Assembly: GCA_903872875.1 (NCBI GenBank)
Contig: CAIQMJ010000265.1
Span: 1-20,913 of the forward strand
Source: an uncultured Variovorax sp.
GTDB taxonomy: Bacteria; Pseudomonadota; Gammaproteobacteria; Burkholderiales; Burkholderiaceae_C
Reading direction: 5' to 3'
DNA: 20,913 nt
Below are positions 1 through 6,598 of this stretch, piece after piece. Positions within the stretch are counted from its first letter, which is position 1, and each line of letters starts with the position of its first letter. A program made the position numbers and the translations under genes. The notes under the pieces were generated by a model. That model saw only the letters and a program-made list of their open reading frames with translations. It made no database searches and was not told the origin of the DNA.

Positions 1-115
1 GTACTTCGGCGCGGTCGGCATCCGGCGCGCTCGGCACGCGGTCGGCTGCGCGCTGGTGGCCGAGGTGGCCGGCGTGCTGGCGTCGATCGGCGTGTGCTAT
101 TGGTTCTTCGGCTGA
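1..115 (+). CDS. C-terminal fragment of nucleoside-recognition (SpmB-like) membrane protein
   Basis: The open frame beginning at base 2 encodes about 37 residues and ends at TGA 113-115; the start lies outside the window. The fragment opens with YFGAVGIRRARHAVG, continues with a hydrophobic helix and ends in CYWFFG. From memory this matches the C-terminal end of SpmA/SpmB-type nucleoside-recognition (Gate domain) inner-membrane proteins, where a Tyr-Phe-Gly-x-Val stretch followed by Arg-His is followed by a last membrane helix. In proteobacteria these are often single fused SpmAB proteins of unknown substrate, not linked to sporulation. Only the tail is visible, so the family call is tentative. 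Base composition is high-GC, unlike the island that follows. Confidence 0.55.
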   Translation, partial: YFGAVGIRRARHAVGCALVAEVAGVLASIGVCYWFFG

Positions 116-144
116 CCCGCCGCCAGGGTGCGGCAAGACCGGGT

Positions 145-264
145 GGTCAGACCGGCCGTGGGATCGTCATGAACCGGCCGTGATGAGACAGGACTCCTCA
201 TCCATGTCTGCCGAGCTTGCGGATTGCATGGACTTTGCGCAGTTGCGGAGACTCAGGGTGCAGC
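145..264 (-). repeat. Degraded third copy of effector promoter/start cassette (copy A)
   Basis: Read on the plus strand, 161-171 and 180-188 match 2186-2196 and 2207-2215 of copy C exactly, with a 2-nt length difference between the blocks. On the minus strand this gives an ATG at 170 with codons M-T-I-P-R-P-V and then TGA at 147-149. It starts like the copy C fragment (M-T-I-Q-S) but ends at once. The region where the PIP-like box should be (236-264) overlaps the effector 3' end and no longer matches the box. A 10-nt direct repeat, ACCGGCCGTG, occurs at 151-160 and 173-182. I read it as an eroded remnant of the same cassette seen intact at 2041-2290. Confidence 0.5.
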
Positions 265-2070
265 AGTCAGACCCGCTGCGATACGCACACGCAGGAGATC
301 GGTGCGCGCATCTGCGATCGATTTGCAGTATCTCGGACTGGTCTGGAACAGGTGCGCGTACAGCACGCCGGAAAACTCGTTGTCTTCAGGTATGAATCGC
401 AGCAGTGAACTGTCACGTCGTTCCACCATATCGAGGAGTTTCGGGGTGGAATCGGGGTATTCCTCGTTGTACCTTTTTTCCATTTCCTTCCATGCCGACC
501 ACGCCTGGCAATTGACGAGTCGGTGGTCCAGTACCCGTGCACTGCTCCTCTTGAAGTCATCCTCATTTGCACTACGCAATGCACATGCGACCACCTTGCG
601 ACGTGCGCCGTCCGAGAGGCTGCTCGCAACGCAGTTCCGCAGGGAGCCCCGAGCTTCGCGAACCTGGTTTTCGTTGGTTGTCGACTGTGCTGCCACGGTC
701 GCGATCGTGGCCGTCGGGTTCCGGAGATAGCACTCGATGACGGTCGACATCTTGTTGGCCGACATCAGATAAGGCGTGCCTGCCTGCTTGATCAGCTGCG
801 CGTACTGCAAGGCCCGCTGATTCAGCGTGCCTGCGTTGGCCGGATCGGAGAGATCAGGACCCAGGTTGTCCTGGTCGGCTGCGATGGCAGCTGCAGCCAT
901 GCAGTCATCGAGCGCATTGCGCATGGCCTGGGCCGTCGCAGCGCTTCCGCTGGATGCGCGGCATGCGGCACATGCATCGAGCAAGCGTTCGAGCGGACGA
1001 TCAAGGCTCGCGTCGGTCCGGTTCAATTGCTGCAGCCAACTCACCAGATTTGCGGCGTTCTCTGCCAATTCACGTTCGGAGCCAGCGCTCGTCAACTCCT
1101 TGCGCGCGAGCAACAGGTTGCGTCTGACATCATCCCGTTCGATGAGTGTTTTCCGTGTGTTGCCGGGCTGGCGTTGCGACGGCGATGGAAGATCCAGGTC
1201 GCGGATGGTGTGGAACAGCGCATCGACCACTGCCTGCAGCGGGCCACCGTGCTTCACATAGCCGATGCAAGCCAGCTTCAGCGCATCATGTTCACCGGGA
1301 TCGGTGCTCCCGAGAAAAGCCGCCAGCGCATGGGCTTGAGTCGCCTGCCGAGTGGCGCTGTCCGACGCCAGGATGCGTTCGTAATGCGACCTGAGTACGG
1401 TTGCCAGACCGGGCGCGTCCACAAGCTCTGCGGTTCCTTCCGAAGAAGGGAGCAGGCTGCAGCCCAACTGCGTCAGATGCGCACCGAGCGCGGGAAGCCT
1501 CTCCCTGTCGTCCACCGTCGACGTCTTCAGCAACTCGCTCATGCCGGGTTGTCCCAGCGCGTCGGCATACATCTCTGCCGCCGTCAGCACACCGGCGATC
1601 TTGAGTCGGCGGTTTCCATCGAGTTGCCCACCCTCCTCATTCAACAACTGTTCCAGGCAATTGGCGAGATGAAGGATCACGCCGGCCGGCGATGTCTGCG
1701 CCTGCGTCTCGGTGATGTAGATGCGTGGGTCGAAGCGAAGGGCGGTCAATGCCGCTTCGGAAGCCGGGGAGGACGAAGCGTCCGCAAGGGAATTCAGCGC
1801 TTCGGCGATCCGCGGGGACAGGCCGACAGGCAGGTGGGACGATGGGCCGGGCGAGAACTGATCCGGATTCTCCGTCCATGAATTTCCCGAGGACTGCGTC
1901 TCATGGTTCCATGCCTTCGCCCAGTACTTCCGGGGGGAGACCATATCGGTGTCGCTCTGGTCTGGCCCCGAGGTTCGCATCGGTTCATCGGACTTCGCCC
2001 GCTTCGCTGAAGGATCGGCAGAAAGATCCTGTGGTGTCAGTGGACGCTTCGGTATCGAGTTGATCGACAT
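253..2070 (-). CDS. Putative type III secreted effector, 605 aa, NLS-like motif
   Basis: This protein is not recognised with confidence. From ATG 2070 it is 605 residues. Residues 1-80 are Ser/Pro/Asp-rich and probably disordered (MSINSIPKRPLTPQDLS...), as in type III secretion signals. PSAKRAKSD (residues 20-28) resembles the monopartite nuclear signal of c-Myc (PAAKRVKLD). The rest is probably all-helical (for example LEQLLNEEGG and RRNLLLARKEL) with scattered cysteines; there is no signal peptide, membrane segment or enzyme motif. The 2070 start is chosen because the ATG and the next codons recur in copies C and A; in-frame upstream starts at 2082 (ATG) and 2136 (TTG) do not. No Shine-Dalgarno sequence is visible. 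A PIP-like box and -10 lie upstream. Base composition is clearly lower in GC than the flanks, suggesting transfer. The XopP/RipH (HLK) families are worth testing as relatives; I cannot confirm this. The effector call is inference. Confidence 0.55.
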   Translation of the reverse strand: MSINSIPKRPLTPQDLSADPSAKRAKSDEPMRTSGPDQSDTDMVSPRKYWAKAWNHETQSSGNSWTENPDQFSPGPSSHLPVGLSPRIAEALNSLADASSSPASEAALTALRFDPRIYITETQAQTSPAGVILHLANCLEQLLNEEGGQLDGNRRLKIAGVLTAAEMYADALGQPGMSELLKTSTVDDRERLPALGAHLTQLGCSLLPSSEGTAELVDAPGLATVLRSHYERILASDSATRQATQAHALAAFLGSTDPGEHDALKLACIGYVKHGGPLQAVVDALFHTIRDLDLPSPSQRQPGNTRKTLIERDDVRRNLLLARKELTSAGSERELAENAANLVSWLQQLNRTDASLDRPLERLLDACAACRASSGSAATAQAMRNALDDCMAAAAIAADQDNLGPDLSDPANAGTLNQRALQYAQLIKQAGTPYLMSANKMSTVIECYLRNPTATIATVAAQSTTNENQVREARGSLRNCVASSLSDGARRKVVACALRSANEDDFKRSSARVLDHRLVNCQAWSAWKEMEKRYNEEYPDSTPKLLDMVERRDSSLLRFIPEDNEFSGVLYAHLFQTSPRYCKSIADARTDLLRVRIAAGLTAAP

Positions 2071-2165
2071 GGAGATTGGCATGAATGAAAAGAGACTTCG
2101 TATCCTGAGCCTGCAAGGCCAGCACGGCCCTTGCAATGCGAACGCCAGTCAGCCCAGGCGCAGCG
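2041..2165 (-). repeat. Effector promoter/start cassette, copy B (125-bp tandem repeat unit)
   Basis: This unit aligns without gaps to 2166-2290 at an offset of exactly 125 bp, with 77 of 125 positions identical by my hand count. Identity is concentrated in three blocks: the start codon and first ten codons, the -10 region around 2100-2110, and the box region 2136-2165. The 20 bases at 2111-2130 match at only 3 positions. Copy B drives the intact effector gene. Confidence 0.75.
2102..2162 (-). promoter_or_regulatory. PIP-like box and -10 of the effector gene
   Basis: On the minus strand the order is TGCGC (2162-2158), 15 bases, TTCGC (2142-2138), 30 bases, then CAGGAT (2107-2102). The plant-inducible promoter consensus read by HrpX/HrpB-type activators is TTCGC-N15-TTCGC followed 30-32 bases later by YANNNT. 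One base of the first half-site differs; everything else fits. The same arrangement is kept in copy C. Transcription would begin near 2095, about 25 bases before the ATG. An activator of this class is expected elsewhere in the genome but not seen here. Confidence 0.5.
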
Positions 2166-2195
2166 AGTCCGCTTCTGTGTCGATTGGATCGTCAT
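2166..2195 (-). pseudogene. Ten-codon orphan effector N-terminus
   Basis: ATG 2195 begins MTIQSTQKRT, homologous to the effector's first ten residues. The frame stays open into copy B (down to about 2037) but the added residues are a translation of copy B's regulatory DNA and resemble nothing. No Shine-Dalgarno sequence is visible, as for the intact gene. I treat it as a truncated gene start left by duplication; a short secreted peptide is possible but unsupported. Confidence 0.5.
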
Positions 2196-2226
2196 GTGGA
2201 CTGGCAGTGATGAGAAGAGACCGTCC

Positions 2227-2287
2227 ATCCTGAGCAGCGACACCGGCGCGCTGCTGCCCGATGCGAATCCCGGTCACGCCAAGCGCA
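2227..2287 (-). promoter_or_regulatory. Second PIP-like box and -10 (orphan copy C)
   Basis: On the minus strand TGCGC (2287-2283), 15 bases, TTCGC (2267-2263), 30 bases, then CAGGAT (2232-2227). Half-sites and both spacings are identical to copy B although the bases between are largely different. It points at the ten-codon orphan start at 2195 and could also give read-through into copy B and the effector. Confidence 0.45.
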
Positions 2288-2408
2288 GCCATTCCGAAGC
2301 GTGAGCGCACCTCTCTCCAGGAGACCGGGCCATCACAATGGCACGCCCATCGGCCAGAATGGCTGCCGGCCCCTCCCTCCCTCGTCCTTCATTCTTTCCG
2401 GCTTCACC

Positions 2409-2918
2409 GTGACTGTCCCCGCCCAGGCGCAAGCGCCCTCCTTCTCGGTCGACGAGTTCCGCCAGGCACTCGGCACCTTCGCCACCGGCGTGACCATCGT
2501 GACCGCACGCGCCGCCGATGGCGCGCTGGTCGGCCTCACCGCCAACTCCTTCAATTCGGTATCGCTTGCACCACCGCTGGTGCTGTGGAGCCTGTCGCGC
2601 AATGCGGCCTCCATGGCGGCGCTGAGCACCGGCTCGCACTACGCGATCAACATCCTGGCAGCCGACCAGAAGCATCTCGCGGAACGCTTCGCGAAGAAGG
2701 ACATCGACCGCTTCGCCGACGTCGGCTTCACCGAGGGGACGGGCGGCGCACCGTTGATCACAGGGGCTGCGGCGAGCTTCGAATGCTTCAACCGCAGCCG
2801 CTACGACGAAGGCGACCACGTGATCTTCGTGGGTGAGGTGGAGCGCTGCAGCCGCCGCGCAGGGGCGTCACCGCTGCTGTTCCACGGTGGGCGCTTCTAT
2901 ACCGAACATCCGCTGTGA
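2409..2918 (+). CDS. Flavin reductase-like FMN-binding protein
   Basis: A 169-residue member of the flavin reductase-like domain family (HpaC/RutF type), which reduces FMN or FAD with NAD(P)H, usually to feed a two-component monooxygenase. Visible family features are FRQALGTFATGVTIVTA near the N-terminus, GLTANSFNSVSLAPPLVLWSL (flavin phosphate and ring contacts), HYAINIL, and GDHVIFVGEVE before the C-terminal HGGRFY. I place the start at GTG 2409 because the family begins about there and a usual member has 160-180 residues. An upstream in-frame GTG at 2301 would add 36 low-complexity residues next to the repeat copy. Neither start has a clear Shine-Dalgarno sequence. No monooxygenase partner lies in the window. 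It converges with the oxygenase gene after a 36-bp gap. Confidence 0.85.
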   Translation: MTVPAQAQAPSFSVDEFRQALGTFATGVTIVTARAADGALVGLTANSFNSVSLAPPLVLWSLSRNAASMAALSTGSHYAINILAADQKHLAERFAKKDIDRFADVGFTEGTGGAPLITGAAASFECFNRSRYDEGDHVIFVGEVERCSRRAGASPLLFHGGRFYTEHPL

Positions 2919-2954
2919 GCGCGGGCGCTCGACGCCGGTTGCGCGGTGCGGATC

Positions 2955-3875
2955 TCAGGCCGCCTTGCGCGCGTACGTCGCCGCAAAGCGCTGCTGCAGG
3001 TAATCGTGCGTCGTCACCGGCGCATGGCGCGGCGACTCGCCGGCGGGCACGCAGGACGGAATCGCGCTGACCAGCGCGTCCGGGTTCGGGTCGATGAACA
3101 TCGCGATCGAATAGCGCTCCGCCGCCGGCTTCAGCACCCGGTGCGGCGTCGACACATAGATGTCGTTGGTCCAGCGCATCAGGCAATCGCCGATGTTGCA
3201 GATGAAGGCGCCGGGCGTGGCCGGCACGTCGATCCAGCCGCCGTCGCGTCGCCGCACCTGCAGGCCGGCGACGCCGTCGGTCGCGAGCAGCGTGACGTTG
3301 CCGTAGTCGGTGTGCGCGCCGGCGCCGATCTGGCCTTCGGGCGCTGCCTGCGCAGGCAGCGGGTAATGCAGCAGCCGCAGCGTCGCGAGCGGACGATCGA
3401 TCTTGTCGGCGAAGAAGTCCTCGGGCAGGCCGAGGTCCAGCGCAAAGGCCTGGTGCAGGCGTGCACCGACCGCGAGCACGGCATGGAAGTAGCCCTGCAC
3501 CACGTCGCGGAAGCCAGTCAGCGGCGGCCAGACGTTGGCGGGCCGCGTCGCGTCGTCGGTCCAGATCAGGTTGAAGGCCTCCTTGTGATCGGCCGCCGTC
3601 TTCTCGTCGAGCGCCTCCACGCCAAGGCCCACGTAGCCGCGGTTGCTGCCGAGCTTGCCGATCGCCATCTCGCGCTTGGCCGCCATCGGCTCGGCGAACA
3701 GCCGGGCGCTCTGCGCAAAGGTCGCGTCGATCGACGCCGCCGACACGCCGTGGCCGGTGATCACGAAGAAGCCGACGCCGCGGCAGGCGGCGCCGATCTG
3801 TGCGGCGACGGCCCGGCGGGCCGCGGCGTCGCCGGTGGCGAGCGGCGCGATGTCGATGAGCGGAATGTCTTGCAT
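2955..3875 (-). CDS. 2-oxoglutarate/Fe(II)-dependent oxygenase, isopenicillin N synthase family
   Basis: A 306-residue cytosolic non-haem iron dioxygenase. The N-terminal DIOX_N-type segment (IPLIDIAPL, then GFFVITGHGV) is followed by the double-stranded beta-helix core. Iron ligands are His188 and Asp190 (GAHTDYGNVTLL) and His245 (STPHRVL); Arg254 and Ser256 (RYSIAMF) fit the RxS 2-oxoglutarate carboxylate site. The catalytic set is therefore complete. Start ATG 3875 (MQDIPLIDI) matches the family N-terminus; the frame extends to 3932 but the extra 19 residues run into the permease stop. It is the last gene of the importer operon, 53 bases after the permease, so it probably hydroxylates or cleaves the imported compound. 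The substrate is unknown; sulfonates or sulfate esters are possible given the operon. Confidence 0.88.
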   Translation of the reverse strand: MQDIPLIDIAPLATGDAAARRAVAAQIGAACRGVGFFVITGHGVSAASIDATFAQSARLFAEPMAAKREMAIGKLGSNRGYVGLGVEALDEKTAADHKEAFNLIWTDDATRPANVWPPLTGFRDVVQGYFHAVLAVGARLHQAFALDLGLPEDFFADKIDRPLATLRLLHYPLPAQAAPEGQIGAGAHTDYGNVTLLATDGVAGLQVRRRDGGWIDVPATPGAFICNIGDCLMRWTNDIYVSTPHRVLKPAAERYSIAMFIDPNPDALVSAIPSCVPAGESPRHAPVTTHDYLQQRFAATYARKAA

Positions 3876-3928
3876 GGGTCGAGTCTTGTGCGCTTCGAGG
3901 TTGCCGTCAACGCTGCCTTGTTGCAGGA

Positions 3929-4792
3929 TCAATGCCCGATCGCCGACTCGTGCCAGTTCTTCAGCAGCAGCCGGCCGATGCCGCTGACCACCATGAAGAA
4001 CAGGAAGCCGAGCAGCGTCGCCGCGATGACTTCGGCGAACAGCAGCGAGGTGTACATGCGGCCCTGCGCGAACACGATCTGCACGCCGAGCCCGCCCTGT
4101 GCATTGCCCGAGCCGATGATGAATTCGCCGACGATCGCGCCGATCACGGACAGGCCGGCCGAGATGCGCAGCCCCGCGATGATGTGCGGCAGCGCGCCGG
4201 GCAGCTGCAGCTTCCAGAACGACGTGAGCCGGCTGGTGTTGTGCAGCGCGAACAGCTCGGTCAGGTTGCGCGAGGTAGAGCGCAGGCCCAGCAGCGTGTT
4301 GTTGACGATCGGGAACAGCGACATGATCAGGCTGATGATCACGACCGACAGGTCGTTGTAGCCGAACCAGAGCACGATCAGCGGCGCGATCGCGACCACC
4401 GGCACCGTCTGCAGCAGCACCGCGTACGGGTAGATGCTGCGCTCCAGCAGCTTCGACTGGCTCAGCACGGCCGCGAGGCCGATGCCGCCGACGATCGCCA
4501 GCAGGTAGCCGAAGGTCGCTTCCTTCAGCGTGGTCAGCGTGGCGATCAGCAGCACCCCCGCGTTCTCGCCGACGGCGGCGGCAACCTCTTGCGGCGACGG
4601 CACGAGATAGCCCTTGCCCTTGTAGACGGTGGCGGTCAGCAGGTACCAGCCGGCGATGGCGATCAGCGCGACCAGCACGACCGGCCAGGCGGCCTGCACG
4701 AAGCTCAGCAGGCGCGACGGCGCGGCCGGCGAAGCCGATGCTGCGGTGGCAGCGCCTGCCGCGTTCGATGAAATGGATGTGGCGTTGGACAC
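3929..4792 (-). CDS. ABC transporter permease, NitT/TauT type
   Basis: A 287-residue inner-membrane permease (BPD_transp_1 / SsuC-TauC-like). After a Ser/Ala-rich cytosolic N-terminus there is a first helix (WPVVLVALIAIAGWYLL) and about five more. The cytoplasmic EAA loop that docks on the ATPase reads ELFALHNTSRLTSFWKLQLP, with the usual conserved LP. The start is GTG 4792, preceded by GAGGGA at good spacing and only 10 bases after the ATPase stop codon; the open frame upstream to 4888 lies inside the ATPase gene and is rejected. It works with the ATPase and binding protein encoded just upstream in the same operon. Confidence 0.9.
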   Translation of the reverse strand: MSNATSISSNAAGAATAASASPAAPSRLLSFVQAAWPVVLVALIAIAGWYLLTATVYKGKGYLVPSPQEVAAAVGENAGVLLIATLTTLKEATFGYLLAIVGGIGLAAVLSQSKLLERSIYPYAVLLQTVPVVAIAPLIVLWFGYNDLSVVIISLIMSLFPIVNNTLLGLRSTSRNLTELFALHNTSRLTSFWKLQLPGALPHIIAGLRISAGLSVIGAIVGEFIIGSGNAQGGLGVQIVFAQGRMYTSLLFAEVIAATLLGFLFFMVVSGIGRLLLKNWHESAIGH

Positions 4793-4802
4793 GGGCGTTC
4801 CC

Positions 4803-5549
4803 TCAGGCGATGGCTTTGCGGCGCAGCGCGGCGGTGACTTCGCCGGTGAGCTGCGCGAACTCGGGCGTGGCGCGCAGTTCCGGCGCACGCGGGAAGGCGA
4901 AGGGCACGTCGATCACCTCGAGAATGCGGCCCGGCCGCGGCGACATCACGACCACGCGGTCTGACAGGTAGACGGCCTCGTGCACGTTGTGCGTGACCAG
5001 CACGCCGGTGAAGCCGGCCTGCTTCCACAGCGCGGAGAGCTCTTCCTGCAGCACGTCGCGCGTGAGTTCGTCGACCGCGGCCAGCGGCTCGTCGAGCAGC
5101 AGCAGGTCGGGCCGCAGCGCCAGCGCGCGGGCCAGCGACAGGCGCATGCGCATGCCGCCCGACAGCTGGTGCGGATACGACTTCTCGAAGCCCGCGAGGC
5201 CAACCAGCTTCAGCGCCTCGGCGGCGCGTGCGCGGTAGTCCTCGGGCTTGTGGCCTTCGAGCTCCATCAGCAGTTGCGCATTGCGTTCGACCGTGCGCCA
5301 GGGCAGCAGCGCGGCTTCCTGGAACACGAAGGCGGTCTCGATGTCGGCGGGCCGCCGGCATTCGCCGGTGCTGCTCGCGATGAGCCCCGCGACGATCCGC
5401 AGCAGCGTCGACTTGCCGCAGCCCGACGGCCCGACGATCGACACGAACTCGCCCGCCCGCAAGTCGAAGTCGACCTGGCCCAGCGCCTGCAGGCCGCTGT
5501 CGAAGCGCTTGGACACGCCCTTCAATTGAATCGCCGCACCGTGTGCCAT
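4803..5549 (-). CDS. ABC transporter ATP-binding protein, NitT/TauT type
   Basis: A 248-residue cytosolic ATPase powering the importer. Walker A is GPSGCGKST (40-48), the Q-loop Gln77 sits in FQEAALLPW, the signature is LSGGM (129-133), and Walker B is LLLLDEP with Asp154/Glu155. VTHNVHEAVYLSDRV carries the H-loop histidine. These motifs and the LLPWRTV stretch are typical of SsuB/TauB/nitrate-type ATPases. The start ATG 5549 has a strong GAAGGAG Shine-Dalgarno sequence. It follows the binding-protein stop by 26 bases, consistent with one transcript. All catalytic elements appear intact. Confidence 0.93.
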   Translation of the reverse strand: MAHGAAIQLKGVSKRFDSGLQALGQVDFDLRAGEFVSIVGPSGCGKSTLLRIVAGLIASSTGECRRPADIETAFVFQEAALLPWRTVERNAQLLMELEGHKPEDYRARAAEALKLVGLAGFEKSYPHQLSGGMRMRLSLARALALRPDLLLLDEPLAAVDELTRDVLQEELSALWKQAGFTGVLVTHNVHEAVYLSDRVVVMSPRPGRILEVIDVPFAFPRAPELRATPEFAQLTGEVTAALRRKAIA

Positions 5550-5575
5550 GTCGAATGCTCCTTCGGGGGAATGGA

Positions 5576-6544
5576 TCAGCAGCCGGGGACCAGCGTGCGG
5601 TCGTAGGCCTGCTTCTCGTTGAAGTCCTTCGGCAGGAAGGCCACGCTGCGCAACTGGCCCGCGATCTCGCTCCAGCGCGCGTCGCTCATGCAGCCGATCT
5701 TGCCGAGGTCGTGCGAGATCAGCTTCTCGATCATTTCCTTGTTGGCCGCGTCGTACACGGCCGGCGAGATCTGCTTGTTCATCTCGAACAGCATCGGCTT
5801 CAGGCCCGACGGATCGCGTACGTAGTTGGCCCAGCCCTTCTGCACCGCGGCCACGGTCGCCTTCACCAGCGCCGGGTTCTTCTGGATCATCTCGTCGGTG
5901 GTGAACAGCACGTTGTACGGCCGGTAGCCGAGCGAGGCCAGCGAGATCGACTGCACGGGGATGCCGGCCTCCTGCATGCGCGCCGGCAGGTAGAGCGAGT
6001 AGCCCTGCTGCACCATCTTCGGATCGTTGCGGAACAGGCTCAGGTCACCGCTGACCGGGATCTCGCGGGTGCCGGCCAGCTTGTATTGCTTCTTCGTCCA
6101 CTCCCAGTACGCGTTGCCGATGTTCACGGCGAAGGTGCGGCCCTGCAGGTCTGCGACCGACTTGACGGCCGGGTCGGCGTGGTAGACCAGCGCATAGGGC
6201 ACGTAGTCGAGATGCGCGAACACCGCGCGCACCGGTGCGCCGCGCAGCCGCGCCAGCAGCACGTCGTCGGCGTTGCCGATACCGAACTCGGCCTGGCCCG
6301 ACGCGACCTGCGGCACGGTCTGGATCTTCGGACCGCCCTGCAGCACCGAGATCTTGAGGCCGGACTCCTTGCCGAGGTTGTCCTGCTGCGCCTGCCAGTA
6401 GCCGGCCTGGTCGGGCTGGGCGAACCAGTTGGTGAGGATGCGCACGGGCTTCAGGTCCTGTGCGGCGGCGGGCAACGCGGCGGCCAGCGAGGCGGCGGCC
6501 AATGCGATCGCGAGCGTGGTGCGGCGGAAGATCGATGGGGTCAT
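5576..6544 (-). CDS. ABC transporter substrate-binding protein, NMT1/THI5-like
   Basis: A 322-residue periplasmic binding protein. Residues 1-28 form a Sec signal peptide (RR near the start, an Ala/Leu core, LPAAAQ cleavage region). The mature protein starts LKPVRILTNWFAQPDQAGYW, a pattern typical of the NMT1/THI5-like (SsuA/ThiY) fold, and has the usual QVASGQAEFGIGNADDVLLARLRGAPVRAVFA region. It ends in Cys, close to Cys at GKIGCMS, so a periplasmic disulfide is possible. Relatives bind sulfonates, nitrate, taurine or pyrimidine precursors; the ligand cannot be read from sequence. It sits between the arylsulfotransferase-like gene (54 bases) and the ATPase gene (26 bases), so it is probably the specificity component of the operon. 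Confidence 0.9.
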   Translation of the reverse strand: MTPSIFRRTTLAIALAAASLAAALPAAAQDLKPVRILTNWFAQPDQAGYWQAQQDNLGKESGLKISVLQGGPKIQTVPQVASGQAEFGIGNADDVLLARLRGAPVRAVFAHLDYVPYALVYHADPAVKSVADLQGRTFAVNIGNAYWEWTKKQYKLAGTREIPVSGDLSLFRNDPKMVQQGYSLYLPARMQEAGIPVQSISLASLGYRPYNVLFTTDEMIQKNPALVKATVAAVQKGWANYVRDPSGLKPMLFEMNKQISPAVYDAANKEMIEKLISHDLGKIGCMSDARWSEIAGQLRSVAFLPKDFNEKQAYDRTLVPGC

Positions 6545-6598
6545 GACGGTTCCAGAGAGGTGATGAAGGATCGAAAGGATCGGTCGATGGGCGCCGGA

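Larger units (their letters stand above)
2166..2290 (-). repeat. Effector promoter/start cassette, copy C (orphan)
   Basis: This is the second unit of the 125-bp tandem repeat. On the minus strand it carries the same box and -10 geometry as copy B, followed by an ATG at 2195 exactly 125 bp from the effector ATG. Its first ten codons read MTIQSTQKRT against MSINSIPKRP in the effector: five identities plus conservative T/S and Q/N changes. Homology then stops and copy B's box region follows directly. It is a promoter and N-terminal segment without a gene body. Confidence 0.75.

Noticed and set aside
523..1881. A 452-codon plus-strand open frame opposite the effector
   Set aside because: Cys/Arg-rich with no family features; the minus-strand frame has the promoter, the conserved start and a protein-like composition.
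2071..2136. Upstream starts of the effector at 2082 (ATG) and 2136 (TTG)
   Set aside because: Copies C and A conserve only the ATG equivalent to 2070. The predicted transcript also starts near 2095, after the TTG.
2301..2408. Upstream GTG start of the flavin reductase
   Set aside because: It would add 36 residues absent from the family and beginning at the edge of the repeat. GTG 2409 gives the usual length, though neither has a good ribosome site.
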